Source: Mesobacillus boroniphilus (lineage in GTDB: Bacteria; Bacillota; Bacilli; Bacillales; Cytobacillaceae). Taken from it: DNA of 64,000 nucleotides. Below are positions 16,525 through 25,566 of this stretch, one piece after another (position 1 is the stretch's first letter; each line of letters opens with the position of its first letter). The position numbers were made by a program, and so were the translations under genes. The notes beneath the pieces are model-generated. The model saw nothing but the letters and a program-made list of their open reading frames with translations, had not been told where the DNA came from and ran no database searches. The stretch is taken from contig NZ_QTKX01000001.1 of assembly GCF_018424685.1 (NCBI RefSeq), forward strand, positions 1,798,001 through 1,862,000. Reading direction: 5' to 3'.

Positions 16525-17364
16525 TCATTCACTCTTGAAGGAGACTGGATTTTCTTTGTAAGAAACCCAATCGCTGTAACTTCCAGCATAAAGCCTGACA
16601 TTTTTGAATCCAGCTTCTTTTAAAGCGATATAATTCGGCGTTGCTGTCACACCAGATCCGCAATAAACTATGATTGGCTGATTATGATCCAGATCTGTAA
16701 ATCTCTTTTCCTGATCGGCACGAGACTTAAAATATCCATTTTCAAAGCCTTCCATCCACGGTTTATTGACTGCTGTTGGAATGTGGCCAGGAATCCTGTC
16801 GATTGGCTCCTCGATTCCAAGGTAGCGTTTGCTTTCCCGTGAATCTATAAGGATGGCACTCCCTGTCCCTTTGAGTGCGATATCTTTTACCTCTTCATAA
16901 GAAGCCAGCATATCCCTGTTTTTCTTAATTGTGTAATTTGTTTTTGGATAATGCGGTACGGAATCCTCAGTTGGATAACCAGACTTCTCCCATGCATCGA
17001 AGCCTCCGTTAAGAATATAGACTTTTTCATGGCCAACATATTTAAGAAGCCACCATAACCTCGAAGCGAATGCTCCTTCCTTGCCGTCATAAACAATCAC
17101 CGTTGTTTCATTATCAATCCCGGCATCCTGCAGCCGTTCGTTAAACTGAATTGTTTCCGGGAGCGGATGTCTGCCGCCATGCTCTCCGACTGAACCAGAC
17201 AGGTCTTTTTCAAGATCAAAATAAATCGCACCGGGAATATGACTTCGATCAAATAAAAGCCTGCCCTCATCAGGACTCCCCAGCTTGAAGCGACAATCGA
17301 TTACCCTTGTGTTCTCGTCTCCAAGATGCTCACTAAGCCATTCAGCATCAACATGATTTTGCAA
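16525..17364 (-). CDS. sulfurtransferase with two rhodanese domains (SseA-like)
   Basis: A 279-residue protein with two tandem rhodanese domains: an inactive N-terminal one with VIDCRFKLGSPDEGR near residue 25, and an active C-terminal one with the cysteine loop YCGSGVTA (Cys about 235). CGSGVTA is the loop type of 3-mercaptopyruvate sulfurtransferases such as E. coli SseA; thiosulfate enzymes usually have CRKGVT. I therefore infer mercaptopyruvate as donor. The start TTG at 17364 lies eight bases after AAGGAG, while the GTG at 17373 overlaps that site. It follows a 59-residue cysteine-rich gene by 12 bases. Confidence 0.9.
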   Translation of the reverse strand: MQNHVDAEWLSEHLGDENTRVIDCRFKLGSPDEGRLLFDRSHIPGAIYFDLEKDLSGSVGEHGGRHPLPETIQFNERLQDAGIDNETTVIVYDGKEGAFASRLWWLLKYVGHEKVYILNGGFDAWEKSGYPTEDSVPHYPKTNYTIKKNRDMLASYEEVKDIALKGTGSAILIDSRESKRYLGIEEPIDRIPGHIPTAVNKPWMEGFENGYFKSRADQEKRFTDLDHNQPIIVYCGSGVTATPNYIALKEAGFKNVRLYAGSYSDWVSYKENPVSFKSE

Positions 17365-17376
17365 GGAAACCACTCC

Positions 17377-17556
17377 TTATGTTGTTTTTTTTGCCATCAA
17401 TTTCTTCACGTGTTCTTTCGGATCCCAGCAGGCAAATTGATAATGGCTCTTCGTTTCGTAGCCAAGCCTGCGGCAATGGTATTTCATTTTCCCACCCAGT
17501 TTTTCAGCCTGAAAATTAACACAAGTAGCACATGCATGAAATCGGTTTCTGGTCAT
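17377..17556 (-). CDS. small cysteine-rich hypothetical protein
   Basis: A 59-residue basic protein. Four cysteines in the pattern C-x2-C...C...C (CATCVNF, YHCRRLG, FACWDP) with nearby histidines suggest a small zinc-binding fold, though this is inference. The ATG at 17556 was chosen over a TTG four codons upstream; both sit near AAAGG. It lies between dynA (18 bases upstream) and the sulfurtransferase (12 bases downstream), so the three genes may form one transcript. I do not recognise a named family. Confidence 0.7.
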   Translation of the reverse strand: MTRNRFHACATCVNFQAEKLGGKMKYHCRRLGYETKSHYQFACWDPKEHVKKLMAKKTT

Positions 17557-17574
17557 CCTTGTACTCAACCTTTA

Positions 17575-20500
17575 TTAATAGTTTTTAATATTCAACAGTG
17601 CGTTTTTAACTGTATCGATGGAGAAGTTATCTTCAAGCGCAGATGTGATACCTTCAAAATATTCGGTGATCTGCTCTGAAAAATCATTCTGGACTTTTTC
17701 AAACTCACGGTTCAATTCAGGCAGATAGTGATCTTTCAGCCTTGCATTCTCTTTTTCAAGGTAATCCCCTGCTGGTCCGTGTAAAAGCTTTTCAAGTTCA
17801 TCCGCCATCAATTTCTTTTCATTCTTCTCAAAGAAGGATTTAGGATTTTTAAACATTCCAAGCGTCTTTTTTAATTTAGTGCGATCCATTCCCTGGTACG
17901 CAGTTTCAAACTCGATTCCGGTTAATGGACCATTTTCTGCTGCAGAAATGGAAACTGAAGAATTAATTTTCATTAATTCAGCTAACAGAGCTTCCTGGAA
18001 CTCTTTCAAGACTCGGACAATGAACGCCTCGGCCCTTAAAGAGGTTGCTCTCATTTCCTGAGCCAGGTCATAACCAATGCTCTCTATCAACTCATCAAGC
18101 GCTGTTTCAAGCGCCTTCTTCATATTGCGTCCATCATCCTTCAAAAGCGCAGGATTGAATGCCTCCCTGAAGAATTCACCGAAACGGATAAAGACACGCT
18201 GGCGAATATAATAAGTCAATTCATCGGTCTCCTGAATCAGGCGTTCTTCAAGCACTGCTGGTTTCTTATGGGACAACAGACGAAGCATTTCTTCTTTTTC
18301 AGATAGCAATTGCCGCAGTTTATCAGCCCTCGCTGCCTTGTCTTCCTCAGCTGAGCGGATCATTTCCTCGATCACACTGACAGCCTGGCGCCATTTTGCC
18401 TCTGCAGCTTCTACAGCCATATTCATCAGGTCATTTGCTATGAATGTATAAAACGCCTTTTCAAATTGATTAAACATCAGGTCTCCACCAGTGTTTTGTT
18501 CCAGTTTTTCATTTAACCCCTTCAAACTGGAAACTGGGAATAGATGCGGTTTCCTGATTCCGTATTGGACAAGCTGGTCCTCAACATACTCTAACACTGC
18601 TTCCTGTTCTTCCTGCGAATTCGCTAAATCAACGGCATTGACAATAAAGAACATTTTATCAAGCTCAAAGGTATCCTTGACCCTTCCCAACTGAATCAGG
18701 AACTCCCTATCCGCTTTTGAGAACGCATGATTATAGTAGGTTACGAATAAAATAGCATCCGAATTCTTGATATAATCGAAGGCAACTCCTGTATGGCGGG
18801 CATTGATTGAATCGGCACCAGGCGTATCAACAAGGGTTATCCCCTCTCTCGTAAGCTCGCAATCATAATAGACCTCAATCCACTCGACAAAACAGGATTT
18901 TTCCTCTTCAGCAACATAACCTCGGAATGATTCAAGATCCACAAACAGCTTCTCTCCGAAGCTGTTTGTGAAAGCGCTGAACCCCTTGGCAAAAGCCTGG
19001 AGGAATGAGTAATGGGTCTTTTCTGCTGCACTGTATCCGCTATCCTCGGATTTAAGAGTATTGATTTGATCGATCGCTCGCTCGAAATCACTTGTGTTCT
19101 TCCCGAATAATCCTAGAGAACGCTCCAATTCTTTCAGCAATTCATCCTCACTTTTGATTTTTACGATTACCGTTCCGTGGGGATGCTCAGTTGTCACTGG
19201 CTTAATTTTATTGATCGCCGCAGTTGTTGGATTTGGTGATACAGGCAAAATCCGCTCCCCTACCAGCGCATTCGCGAAAGAAGATTTTCCGGCACTAAAC
19301 GCCCCAAACAAGGCAACAGTGAATTCTCTTTCTTTTAACCGTGTAGCTTTATCCTTCAGTTCACGGGAGATTTTTTTCAATCCAGGTATAGCTTCAATCT
19401 GTTCAGAAGCAAAATTCATTTTGCCGACCAGATGCTGTTGTTCTTCGTGAAATTTCGCTATGCCATTCCCTTGATCGACATGAGCTTCCTGTACTGATGG
19501 AACCGCCTTTTCCCTGCCAGTGTTGGATGAAGAAAGATCATTATTTATAATCACTTCCGGCTCATCTTCGGCAGCTCTAAAAATAATGTAGTCTTCCTCT
19601 TTATATTCAGCCGGTTCACCATACAGGATTTCCGATACATGTCTTCGTTGTTGGGCAAGGTTTTCCCGGATAGCAGCCAATGCTTTCCAAGCTGATAAAA
19701 GCTTCTCGAGATTTTCTTCTTTGTTGAGAAGTTCATTTACCTCCTCATCATCATTACCTTTTACGTAGTCGATGAATAGTTCCTTAATGGGCTCAAGCCC
19801 TCTTCTTGCAAGATTTTTCAATGCCTCAACGACATCATTCGTATAATTGAGGACGTAGTCCCCTGAAAGTCTGGCACCAGGTTTAACGGCATCAGAGAGC
19901 AGCTCTTTTTGGAACTCAATCTTGAAACCATTTGCTGTTGTCTGCAGTTCCGTGTGCGAAAGATTATGTTTCTTGAACAGCTTGGATAAAAAATCCTTGA
20001 TATGCCAGTCGAGCTGGGATTGTACTTTATCCTCCAGGTCTCGATAGAAATTGTCCAATCTAGCTGTTCTTTCCTGTTCCGTTTTTTGTTTTGAAAATAA
20101 CAAGCCCACCTTGAAATCTGGCTGTCGGGCCTGCAGATAAGCCTCGGCCAATTCCCTTGTCTGGAAAGGCATTAAGTACGCGTTTTTTAAGATATCATTT
20201 AGTCCAGTACGAAACTCCTGTTCAGGATCTCGCTCACTCTTGATACTTTGGATATACTTTCTTATATTATCGAGTTCATCAGATAGCTGTTGACGCTCGC
20301 TGTCAGACACTCCTGCCAGGATTGTCTCAAATTGACCAAGTTCTTCAGATACATCCTGCTGAAGACTTGCCAAATGGTCCTCCGACAGCTTTTCCATCGA
20401 CTTAAAAATTGAAACTGGCAGTATTTCTTTTCTCTTGCTCTTCCGCTCCATGATAAATGAACGAAGCTCTTGAAATTGGTTATGGGACGATTCAGGGTCC

Positions 20501-21222
20501 TTCAGCGATGTATAAAAGATCCCGGCATGCTTTACTCCCCAGTCAGCAAAAGAATTTTCAACACTTTTCTTAAATTGTTCAAACGACAATTCTGCATCCT
20601 GATGTTTGTCTACCTGGTTAATGATCAAATAGAGTTCTTTTCCCGCATCCGTTAATTCCTTCGTAAAAAGAAAATTCAATTCGGATTGGACATGGTTATA
20701 ATCCATTACATAAAAAACGATGTCTGACAGATGGAGCGCCGATTCAGTCGCAATGCGGTGCGCATCATCAGTAGAATCAATTCCCGGTGTATCCATTATG
20801 ACTGCCTGTTCCAGGAACTCCTCCCCTTTATGGCTGATTTCAATAGAATGGATTTGTTCGCCATCCTTGCAGTACGTCTTGACGGTTTCATAATCATACG
20901 GTGCCGGATACAGGCGTGAGCCACCGTCTTTGAAGATAACCTTGGCATATTCAGAACCTGATATAATCCGTACCAGATTCGCACTGGTCGGTATTGGGCT
21001 GGATGGCAGAATGTTGTCGCCGATCAGCCTGTTGATCATGCTCGACTTACCTGCAGAAAAGTGTCCGCAAAAAGCGATTGAAAATTCCTCTTCAACTGCT
21101 TTCCTTCCCAATTCCCTTACTTTTTCAGCTGTATCATCGTCGTGATTTGATTTCATTAAATTATATAGCGATAAAATCTTTCCAAGAAGCTTATGATCTT
21201 GTTGCGCAATAGTCTGGCCCAT
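17575..21222 (-). CDS. dynA: bacterial dynamin DynA (two fused dynamin modules)
   Basis: A 1215-residue membrane-associated GTPase made of two complete dynamin modules in one chain, as in B. subtilis DynA (YpbR, about 1190 residues). The first P-loop is GHFSAGKSS near residues 53-61, with DTPGIDSTDDAH as G3 and INQVDKHQDA as G4. The second is GAFSAGKSSFAN near 665 with DTPGADSINARH and VNAVDLANSQ. Long coiled-coil stalks follow each GTPase. In B. subtilis the protein tethers and fuses membranes and protects against pore-forming antibiotics and phage. The ATG at 21222 was preferred because AAGGGG lies seven bases upstream; a TTG at 21243 is possible but has no ribosome site. Confidence 0.95.
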   Translation of the reverse strand: MGQTIAQQDHKLLGKILSLYNLMKSNHDDDTAEKVRELGRKAVEEEFSIAFCGHFSAGKSSMINRLIGDNILPSSPIPTSANLVRIISGSEYAKVIFKDGGSRLYPAPYDYETVKTYCKDGEQIHSIEISHKGEEFLEQAVIMDTPGIDSTDDAHRIATESALHLSDIVFYVMDYNHVQSELNFLFTKELTDAGKELYLIINQVDKHQDAELSFEQFKKSVENSFADWGVKHAGIFYTSLKDPESSHNQFQELRSFIMERKSKRKEILPVSIFKSMEKLSEDHLASLQQDVSEELGQFETILAGVSDSERQQLSDELDNIRKYIQSIKSERDPEQEFRTGLNDILKNAYLMPFQTRELAEAYLQARQPDFKVGLLFSKQKTEQERTARLDNFYRDLEDKVQSQLDWHIKDFLSKLFKKHNLSHTELQTTANGFKIEFQKELLSDAVKPGARLSGDYVLNYTNDVVEALKNLARRGLEPIKELFIDYVKGNDDEEVNELLNKEENLEKLLSAWKALAAIRENLAQQRRHVSEILYGEPAEYKEEDYIIFRAAEDEPEVIINNDLSSSNTGREKAVPSVQEAHVDQGNGIAKFHEEQQHLVGKMNFASEQIEAIPGLKKISRELKDKATRLKEREFTVALFGAFSAGKSSFANALVGERILPVSPNPTTAAINKIKPVTTEHPHGTVIVKIKSEDELLKELERSLGLFGKNTSDFERAIDQINTLKSEDSGYSAAEKTHYSFLQAFAKGFSAFTNSFGEKLFVDLESFRGYVAEEEKSCFVEWIEVYYDCELTREGITLVDTPGADSINARHTGVAFDYIKNSDAILFVTYYNHAFSKADREFLIQLGRVKDTFELDKMFFIVNAVDLANSQEEQEAVLEYVEDQLVQYGIRKPHLFPVSSLKGLNEKLEQNTGGDLMFNQFEKAFYTFIANDLMNMAVEAAEAKWRQAVSVIEEMIRSAEEDKAARADKLRQLLSEKEEMLRLLSHKKPAVLEERLIQETDELTYYIRQRVFIRFGEFFREAFNPALLKDDGRNMKKALETALDELIESIGYDLAQEMRATSLRAEAFIVRVLKEFQEALLAELMKINSSVSISAAENGPLTGIEFETAYQGMDRTKLKKTLGMFKNPKSFFEKNEKKLMADELEKLLHGPAGDYLEKENARLKDHYLPELNREFEKVQNDFSEQITEYFEGITSALEDNFSIDTVKNALLNIKNY

Positions 21223-21317
21223 TCCTCTTACCCCTTGTGACAAATTTGTGAATAACTTTATTTTATATGATTTGTCGGTCTTTTCCTATAATTTCATTTT
21301 CATAACGGCAAAAAAGA

Positions 21318-21343
21318 AAAGCCCGGACATCAGTCCGAGCTTT
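21318..21343 (-). terminator. terminator after bpsB
   Basis: AAAGCCCGGAC and GTCCGAGCTTT form a stem with one bulge and a 4-bp loop, followed on the minus strand by TTCTTTTTTG. Confidence 0.85.
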
Positions 21344-21367
21344 CCATCTAAATGAGAATATTGTTTA

Positions 21368-21454
21368 TTAATGGGGTTTTAGTACATTACTTAAAACATA
21401 TTTCATAAGTAAGGAATAAGCAGCTATGGTCGAGACAACTAACACGGAAACCAT
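21368..21454 (-). CDS. possible 28-residue membrane peptide
   Basis: An ATG at 21454 opens MVSVLVVSTIAAYSLLMKYV, a single predicted transmembrane helix, and ends LSNVLKPH. The frame stays protein-like for 12 codons upstream (SVKKNLKDGVVP) but has no start codon there, so either the gene is a remnant or an unusual start is used. It lies between bpsB and its terminator on the same strand. The ribosome site is poor. Confidence 0.3.
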   Translation of the reverse strand: MVSVLVVSTIAAYSLLMKYVLSNVLKPH

Positions 21455-21521
21455 TGGTACGACACCGTCCTTAAGGTTCTTTTTAACTGAGAATAATTTT
21501 CATCTTAAGGAAAGTGTAGCA

Positions 21522-22121
21522 CTACTGATTATCATTTTCAATGGAATCAGATGAATTGTCACACTTATTTAACAAATTCGGGACGAAACGCCCCTTCTTG
21601 GAAAATTCAGTTTCATACTTTGTCAACTCTCTCAATGCCTTTTCCTCAGCAGGAATCCTGATTGATAGAATCAGGATATTCAACAAAGTAAAGATTCCCA
21701 TTGTGATATAGGCATTGAACATTAATGGAATAACAATCAACTCAATTGCAACAATTAAATAGTTTGGATGCTTGATGATTTTATAGGGTCCTCTCTTGAT
21801 GACATTCGCTCCAGGGAGAATGATGATTTTTGTATTCCAGAACCTTCCCAATGAAGAAAGTGCCCAAATTCTCATTGCCTGTGTAAAAATAAACAGCGCA
21901 AGTAAGATTGGCCAATAATCCGACAGGTTTCTACCCAATAGGGTTACTTCCAAAATAAAAAAGAGGAAAAAAGCTGTATGGATCGACACCATCGCGGGAT
22001 AATGCCCTTGTCCGAATTCAAGTGCCCCCTGGCTTTTCATCCAGGCTTCATTTTTTCTGGCTATCACAAGCTCTGTTATCCTCTGAAAGATAATCAATCC
22101 TACAAATATGAGGAATATCAT
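21522..22121 (-). CDS. bpsB: isoprenylcysteine carboxyl methyltransferase family protein (BpsB/YpbQ)
   Basis: A 199-residue integral membrane protein with about five helices and the ICMT-family signature: a charged C-terminal half with RGPYKIIKHPNYLIVAIELI near residues 110-130 and a late PAEEKALRELTKYETEFSKKG region. In B. subtilis the homologue methylates alkylpyrones made by the adjacent type III polyketide synthase to give alkylpyrone methyl ethers. Here it starts one base after the bpsA stop codon, so the pair is an operon and almost surely acts in the same pathway. The last 15 residues are polar. Confidence 0.9.
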   Translation of the reverse strand: MIFLIFVGLIIFQRITELVIARKNEAWMKSQGALEFGQGHYPAMVSIHTAFFLFFILEVTLLGRNLSDYWPILLALFIFTQAMRIWALSSLGRFWNTKIIILPGANVIKRGPYKIIKHPNYLIVAIELIVIPLMFNAYITMGIFTLLNILILSIRIPAEEKALRELTKYETEFSKKGRFVPNLLNKCDNSSDSIENDNQ

Positions 22122-22122
22122 G

Positions 22123-23208
22123 TTATTCCCACCTCATCAAGAGCAATTCCGAGCTAAAACCTGGACCAAGTGCAGCACCCAGTCCAAGATCGCCTTCCTC
22201 TGCAGTCTCCATGAACCTTTTTAATACATATAGTATTGTCACTGAAGACATATTCCCATATTCTTTTAAGACTTCCTGTGATGTCTCGGTCATTGTTTCA
22301 GGGAACTTCAGAGCAGAAACATACGCATCCAGGACTTTCTTTCCTCCTGGGTGAGCAATAAAATGATCAAGATCTTGAACGTCAAGACCATTGGTATTTA
22401 AAAACCTTAAGACATTTGGCTGGAGCCAGTTTTCGATTATCGTCGGTATATCCTTGGAAAATACGACATAAAGTCCCTCATTTTTCACTTCCCACCCCAT
22501 AACATCTTCAGAATCAGGCATGGTTGTGGACTGTGTACCGATAATATTAGGTGCAGCATTTTTTTTCATTATATTTTCATAACCAGAATCATCACCACAA
22601 ACCAGAGCACACGCAACCCCGTCCGCAAACAGTGAAGTACCGATCAGATTGCTTTTTGTACGGTCGTTCCGCTGGAAGGTTAAACTGCACAATTCTATTG
22701 ATAGCACAAGTACTTTTGCTTCTGGATATGCAAGACAGTACTCATATGCACGCGAGAGCCCTGCTGCCCCACCAGCACATCCCAGTCCCCAAATCGGAAT
22801 CCTTTTAGTGTATTGTGATGACGGGAGGATATTCATGATTCTCGCATCAATGCTGGGCGTCGACAAACCCGTGCTGCTGATTGTGAAAATAGCATCGATT
22901 TCTTCAAGATGAATTTCATCATTCAAAAAATCGTCATTCTTCAAACATCTCGAAATTGCCTTAGCTCCCAGATCTACAGCTGTTTCTATATACGCATCGT
23001 TCTTCTCTTCAAATGTATGATCCACTTCGAACCAGTCCAAGTCTTTGGCAAAATGCCTTTTCTCGATTTGCCCATTTTGAAAGACGGTAAGCAGACGGTT
23101 TATATCCTTAAAGGACTCCTTAAATAGTTTCTCTGCAAAGTCCATTACTTTTTCCTGTTCAATAGAATATGGCGGCACGGCTTCCGCGATGGATATAACT
23201 CTGGGCAT
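22123..23208 (-). CDS. bpsA: type III polyketide synthase (alkylpyrone synthase)
   Basis: A 361-residue chalcone-synthase-like enzyme that extends fatty acyl-CoA with malonyl-CoA and cyclises to alkylpyrones. The Cys-His-Asn triad is visible: C144 in WGLGCAGGAAG, His in FIAHPGGKKVLDAY near 290 and Asn in EYGNMSSVT near 325. The start was moved to the ATG at 23208, which has GAGGAGAG seven bases upstream; the longer ORF from 23250 has only a weak site. BpsB follows with one base between stop and start. Products in B. subtilis are membrane-associated pyrones; the acyl chain used here is unknown. Confidence 0.93.
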   Translation of the reverse strand: MPRVISIAEAVPPYSIEQEKVMDFAEKLFKESFKDINRLLTVFQNGQIEKRHFAKDLDWFEVDHTFEEKNDAYIETAVDLGAKAISRCLKNDDFLNDEIHLEEIDAIFTISSTGLSTPSIDARIMNILPSSQYTKRIPIWGLGCAGGAAGLSRAYEYCLAYPEAKVLVLSIELCSLTFQRNDRTKSNLIGTSLFADGVACALVCGDDSGYENIMKKNAAPNIIGTQSTTMPDSEDVMGWEVKNEGLYVVFSKDIPTIIENWLQPNVLRFLNTNGLDVQDLDHFIAHPGGKKVLDAYVSALKFPETMTETSQEVLKEYGNMSSVTILYVLKRFMETAEEGDLGLGAALGPGFSSELLLMRWE

Positions 23209-23300
23209 ATTTATACTCTCCTCACATCTATGTACGGTTACTTTTTCCATTTACCCGAAGAGTATGCAATCAAACTATGATTGGAGGAAAACGAAAAAAA

Positions 23301-23325
23301 AGCTTTCCCCAAATAGGAGAAAGCT
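23301..23325 (-). terminator. terminator after the SDR gene
   Basis: AGCTTTC and GAAAGCT pair with an 11-bp loop, and on the minus strand the stem is followed by TTTTTTTCG. It lies about 185 bp beyond the SDR stop and upstream of bpsA. Confidence 0.75.
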
Positions 23326-23509
23326 AACGTTTTGAAGGAGTTGCTGTGCATGTTTATTATACAATGCTATAAAACCATATACATTATAAAATCTTTACCA
23401 GTTGACAACTCAGTGTTCTACTACACTTTGTCGACCTTTTCGGCTAAGCACATCTCCCTTTAATCTTAGGGTGCTTTTCGGTAAATAAGCTCCTCTACAT
23501 TGCTCTTAA

Positions 23510-24283
23510 TCAGAATCCATGAATCGTCATTCCACCATCGACAAATAATGTTTGTCCGGTCACATAATTTCCTGCTTCTGAGCTCAGGAAGACGACTGGT
23601 CCTACTAGCTCGGGCAATTCGCCGATTCTCTTCAACGGTGTAACTGCCAGGATGTCATTCACATATTCCTCATCGGCTAAAAGCTTTTCAGTCAGGGGTG
23701 TTTTGAAATACCATGGTCCGATTGAGTTCACATTGATTCCGTGTTGTCCCCATTCCATCGCGAGCACCTTTGTCATCTGCATGAGCGCTGCCTTAGTAGC
23801 CGCATAGACGACACCGGTCCTGAGAGCTACTTGCCCAGCTACAGACGCGATATTAATGATTTTGCCCCCTGATTCATGTTCCTTCATGATTTTCCCGGCT
23901 TCCTGGGACATCATGAATGCTGATTTCAAATTGGTATCCATGATCTTTTGCCATTCTTCATCCGTCGCCTCTAAAGCCTTTGAGCGGATGTTCATGCCCG
24001 CATTGTTGACAAGGATATCTATCTTTCCCCATTCAGAGATTACTTTAGAAACCGAATTATGTACTTGATCCCTTTTTGTCACATCTGTCGGGAGCACAAG
24101 AGTTTTATTTCCCAATTTTTCAATTACCGAAGAAGTTTCCTTGAGATCTTCCTCCGTTCGTGCAAGTAAGGCAACATCTGCTCCAGCTTCAGCCAGACCG
24201 ATTGCAATCGCCCGGCCAATCCCTCTGCCAGCACCAGACACGACCGCTGTTTTTCCTTTCAAATCAAAAGATGGCAAAAACAT
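23510..24283 (-). CDS. short-chain dehydrogenase/reductase
   Basis: A 257-residue classical SDR. The Rossmann motif GAGRGIG lies near residues 18-24 and NNAG near 92. The catalytic set is Ser in NIASVAG, then YAATK with Tyr and Lys four residues apart, near residues 145-165. The C-terminal VTGQTLFVDGGMT is the common substrate-loop ending. The overall type resembles gluconate 5-dehydrogenase and KduD-like enzymes, but the substrate cannot be assigned. The ATG at 24283 lies nine bases after GGGAGG; the ATG at 24292 directly touches it and was rejected. It is monocistronic. Confidence 0.9.
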   Translation of the reverse strand: MFLPSFDLKGKTAVVSGAGRGIGRAIAIGLAEAGADVALLARTEEDLKETSSVIEKLGNKTLVLPTDVTKRDQVHNSVSKVISEWGKIDILVNNAGMNIRSKALEATDEEWQKIMDTNLKSAFMMSQEAGKIMKEHESGGKIINIASVAGQVALRTGVVYAATKAALMQMTKVLAMEWGQHGINVNSIGPWYFKTPLTEKLLADEEYVNDILAVTPLKRIGELPELVGPVVFLSSEAGNYVTGQTLFVDGGMTIHGF

Positions 24284-24501
24284 ACCTATCATCCTCCCGC
24301 TCTAAATTGAGTTAATTTTAACATAATACGCAGGAAAATAAGGTTTTCTCGCCTAGCAAAAGGCAGTTTTCGTCTTATTTGTTACTTTTCAGACAAGCCA
24401 TTACATTCGTATTATTACAGTCTTCGCACACTTTTTGTCTGGACATCTGAATTGATATGGCATCATAACGTACAAGCAAAAGGAAATAAGCCGAAAGAAA
24501 A

Positions 24502-24520
24502 AGCACCAAACGAGGTGCTA
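24502..24520 (-). terminator. terminator overlapping the zinc-ribbon gene stop codon
   Basis: AGCACC and GGTGCT form a 6-bp stem; the right arm touches the TAG stop. On the minus strand it is followed by TTTTTCTTTC. Confidence 0.7.
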
Positions 24521-24643
24521 TTTTTCGTTGGACTGCTTTTGCACCTCAATCCAGATTTGTTTTTCTGCTGCTCCCCCACATTTTTTACATACGCTCACTT
24601 CATCATAAATGAGGCGGCAATGTTCACAATAAAACTTCTGCAT
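24518..24643 (-). CDS. 41-residue zinc-ribbon protein
   Basis: This short gene reads MQKFYCEHCRLIYDEVSVCK and continues KCGGAAEKQIW. Two CxxC knuckles (C6/C9 and C19/C22) twelve residues apart form a textbook minimal zinc ribbon. AGGAAGTGG lies about six bases before the ATG, and a terminator hairpin covers the stop, so transcription and translation signals both fit. It is alone between the SDR gene and repeat array 2. The function is unknown; such ribbons bind nucleic acid or act as metal-carrying accessory proteins. Confidence 0.75.
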   Translation of the reverse strand: MQKFYCEHCRLIYDEVSVCKKCGGAAEKQIWIEVQKQSNEK

Positions 24644-24849
24644 TTGTACCACTTCCTGAAAGATCCATTTTCTATTAGTTTATTAGCAAAACGCGAAATG
24701 GTGATTCCTTTTATCTTTGTTGCTAAATCGTATGTAAGCATATAACCTTTAATCGGTGTTAGGATTGAAGGTTTCTTAATCGATGGATTATTTTAGTCAT
24801 TAGTTTTAGGAAAAATCGTTTAAATGTTTTTAAATGTCCACTTTTATTC

Positions 24850-25430
24850 AGTCAGCTTTAAGGATAAAGAGGACAAGCTGTCAAAAATCCTCAGGTATTT
24901 TGACAGGTTTGATGCTGCAGAAGCCAAAGCTGTCGTGATTCCTCTGTTATTTTGACAGGTTTTATGCTGCAGAAGCCAAAGCTGTCATGATTCCCCTGTT
25001 ATTTTGACAGGTTTGATGGTGCAGAAGCCAAAGCTGTCATGATTCCCCTGTTATTTTGACAGGTTTGATAGTGTAGAAGCCAAAGCTGTCATGATTCCTT
25101 GATTATTTTGACAGGTTTGATGGTGCAGAAGCCAAAGCTGTCATGATTCCCCTGTTATTTTGACAGGTTTGATAGTGTAGAAGCCAAAGCTGTCATGATT
25201 CCTTGATTATTTTGACAGGTTTGATGGTGCAGAAGCCAAAGCTGTCATGATTCCTCTGTTATTTTGACAAGTTTGATGCTGCAGATGCCAAAGCTGTCAT
25301 GATTCCTCTGTTATTTTGACAGGTTTGATGGTGTAGAGAACAAAGCTGTCAAAAATCCGCGGTTATTTTGACAGGTTTCAAGATGAAGAGGGCAAAGCTG
25401 TCAGGAATCCACTTTTATTCAATGTCAAGT
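24850..25430. repeat. 52-bp tandem hairpin-repeat array 2 (about eleven units)
   Basis: TGACAG (once TGACAA) recurs at 24901, 24953, 25005, 25057, 25109, 25161, 25213, 25265, 25317 and 25369, an exact 52-bp spacing; a degenerate unit precedes at about 24849. Each unit is a 33-bp hairpin GACAG...CTGTC with a loop GTTTGATGGTGCAGAAGCC, then a 19-bp linker ending ATTATTT. Units alternate between a few variants of the loop and linker (TGGTGCAGAAG, TAGTGTAGAAG), suggesting duplication of multi-unit blocks. CCACTTTTATTCA flanks both sides (24838 and 25410). The array fills most of the 1.05-kb gap between the zinc-ribbon gene and the ba3 oxidase promoter; I see no gene there. Confidence 0.95.
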
Positions 25431-25523
25431 CGTTCTGTCACATCTCGATCTGTTCCCCTGTACTTTTGCTCACTTTTTCACAAAATTGTTTTCACAGATT
25501 ATTCACATTTACCCCTCGTTCCA

Positions 25524-25566
25524 TGTGACTTAAATCACTGTATTGACGCGTTTTCACCATTAACAT
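25524..25566 (+). promoter_or_regulatory. Crp/Fnr-type box and -10 of the ba3 oxidase operon
   Basis: TGTGA-CTTAAA-TCACT at 25524-25539 is a near-perfect Crp/Fnr palindrome. Exactly 21 bp downstream lies TAACAT (25561-25566), a plausible -10, which puts the box centre at -41.5 from a start near 25573. A TTGACG at 25543 could also act as a -35 for a separate start. Confidence 0.7.

Noticed and set aside
24452..24745. 97-codon plus-strand ORF
   Set aside because: It is the antisense shadow of the zinc-ribbon gene, which has a ribosome site, cysteine motif and terminator on the other strand.
10957..25430. CRISPR array
   Set aside because: The 52-bp units have no unique spacers; both hairpin and linker are repeated, and no cas genes are present.
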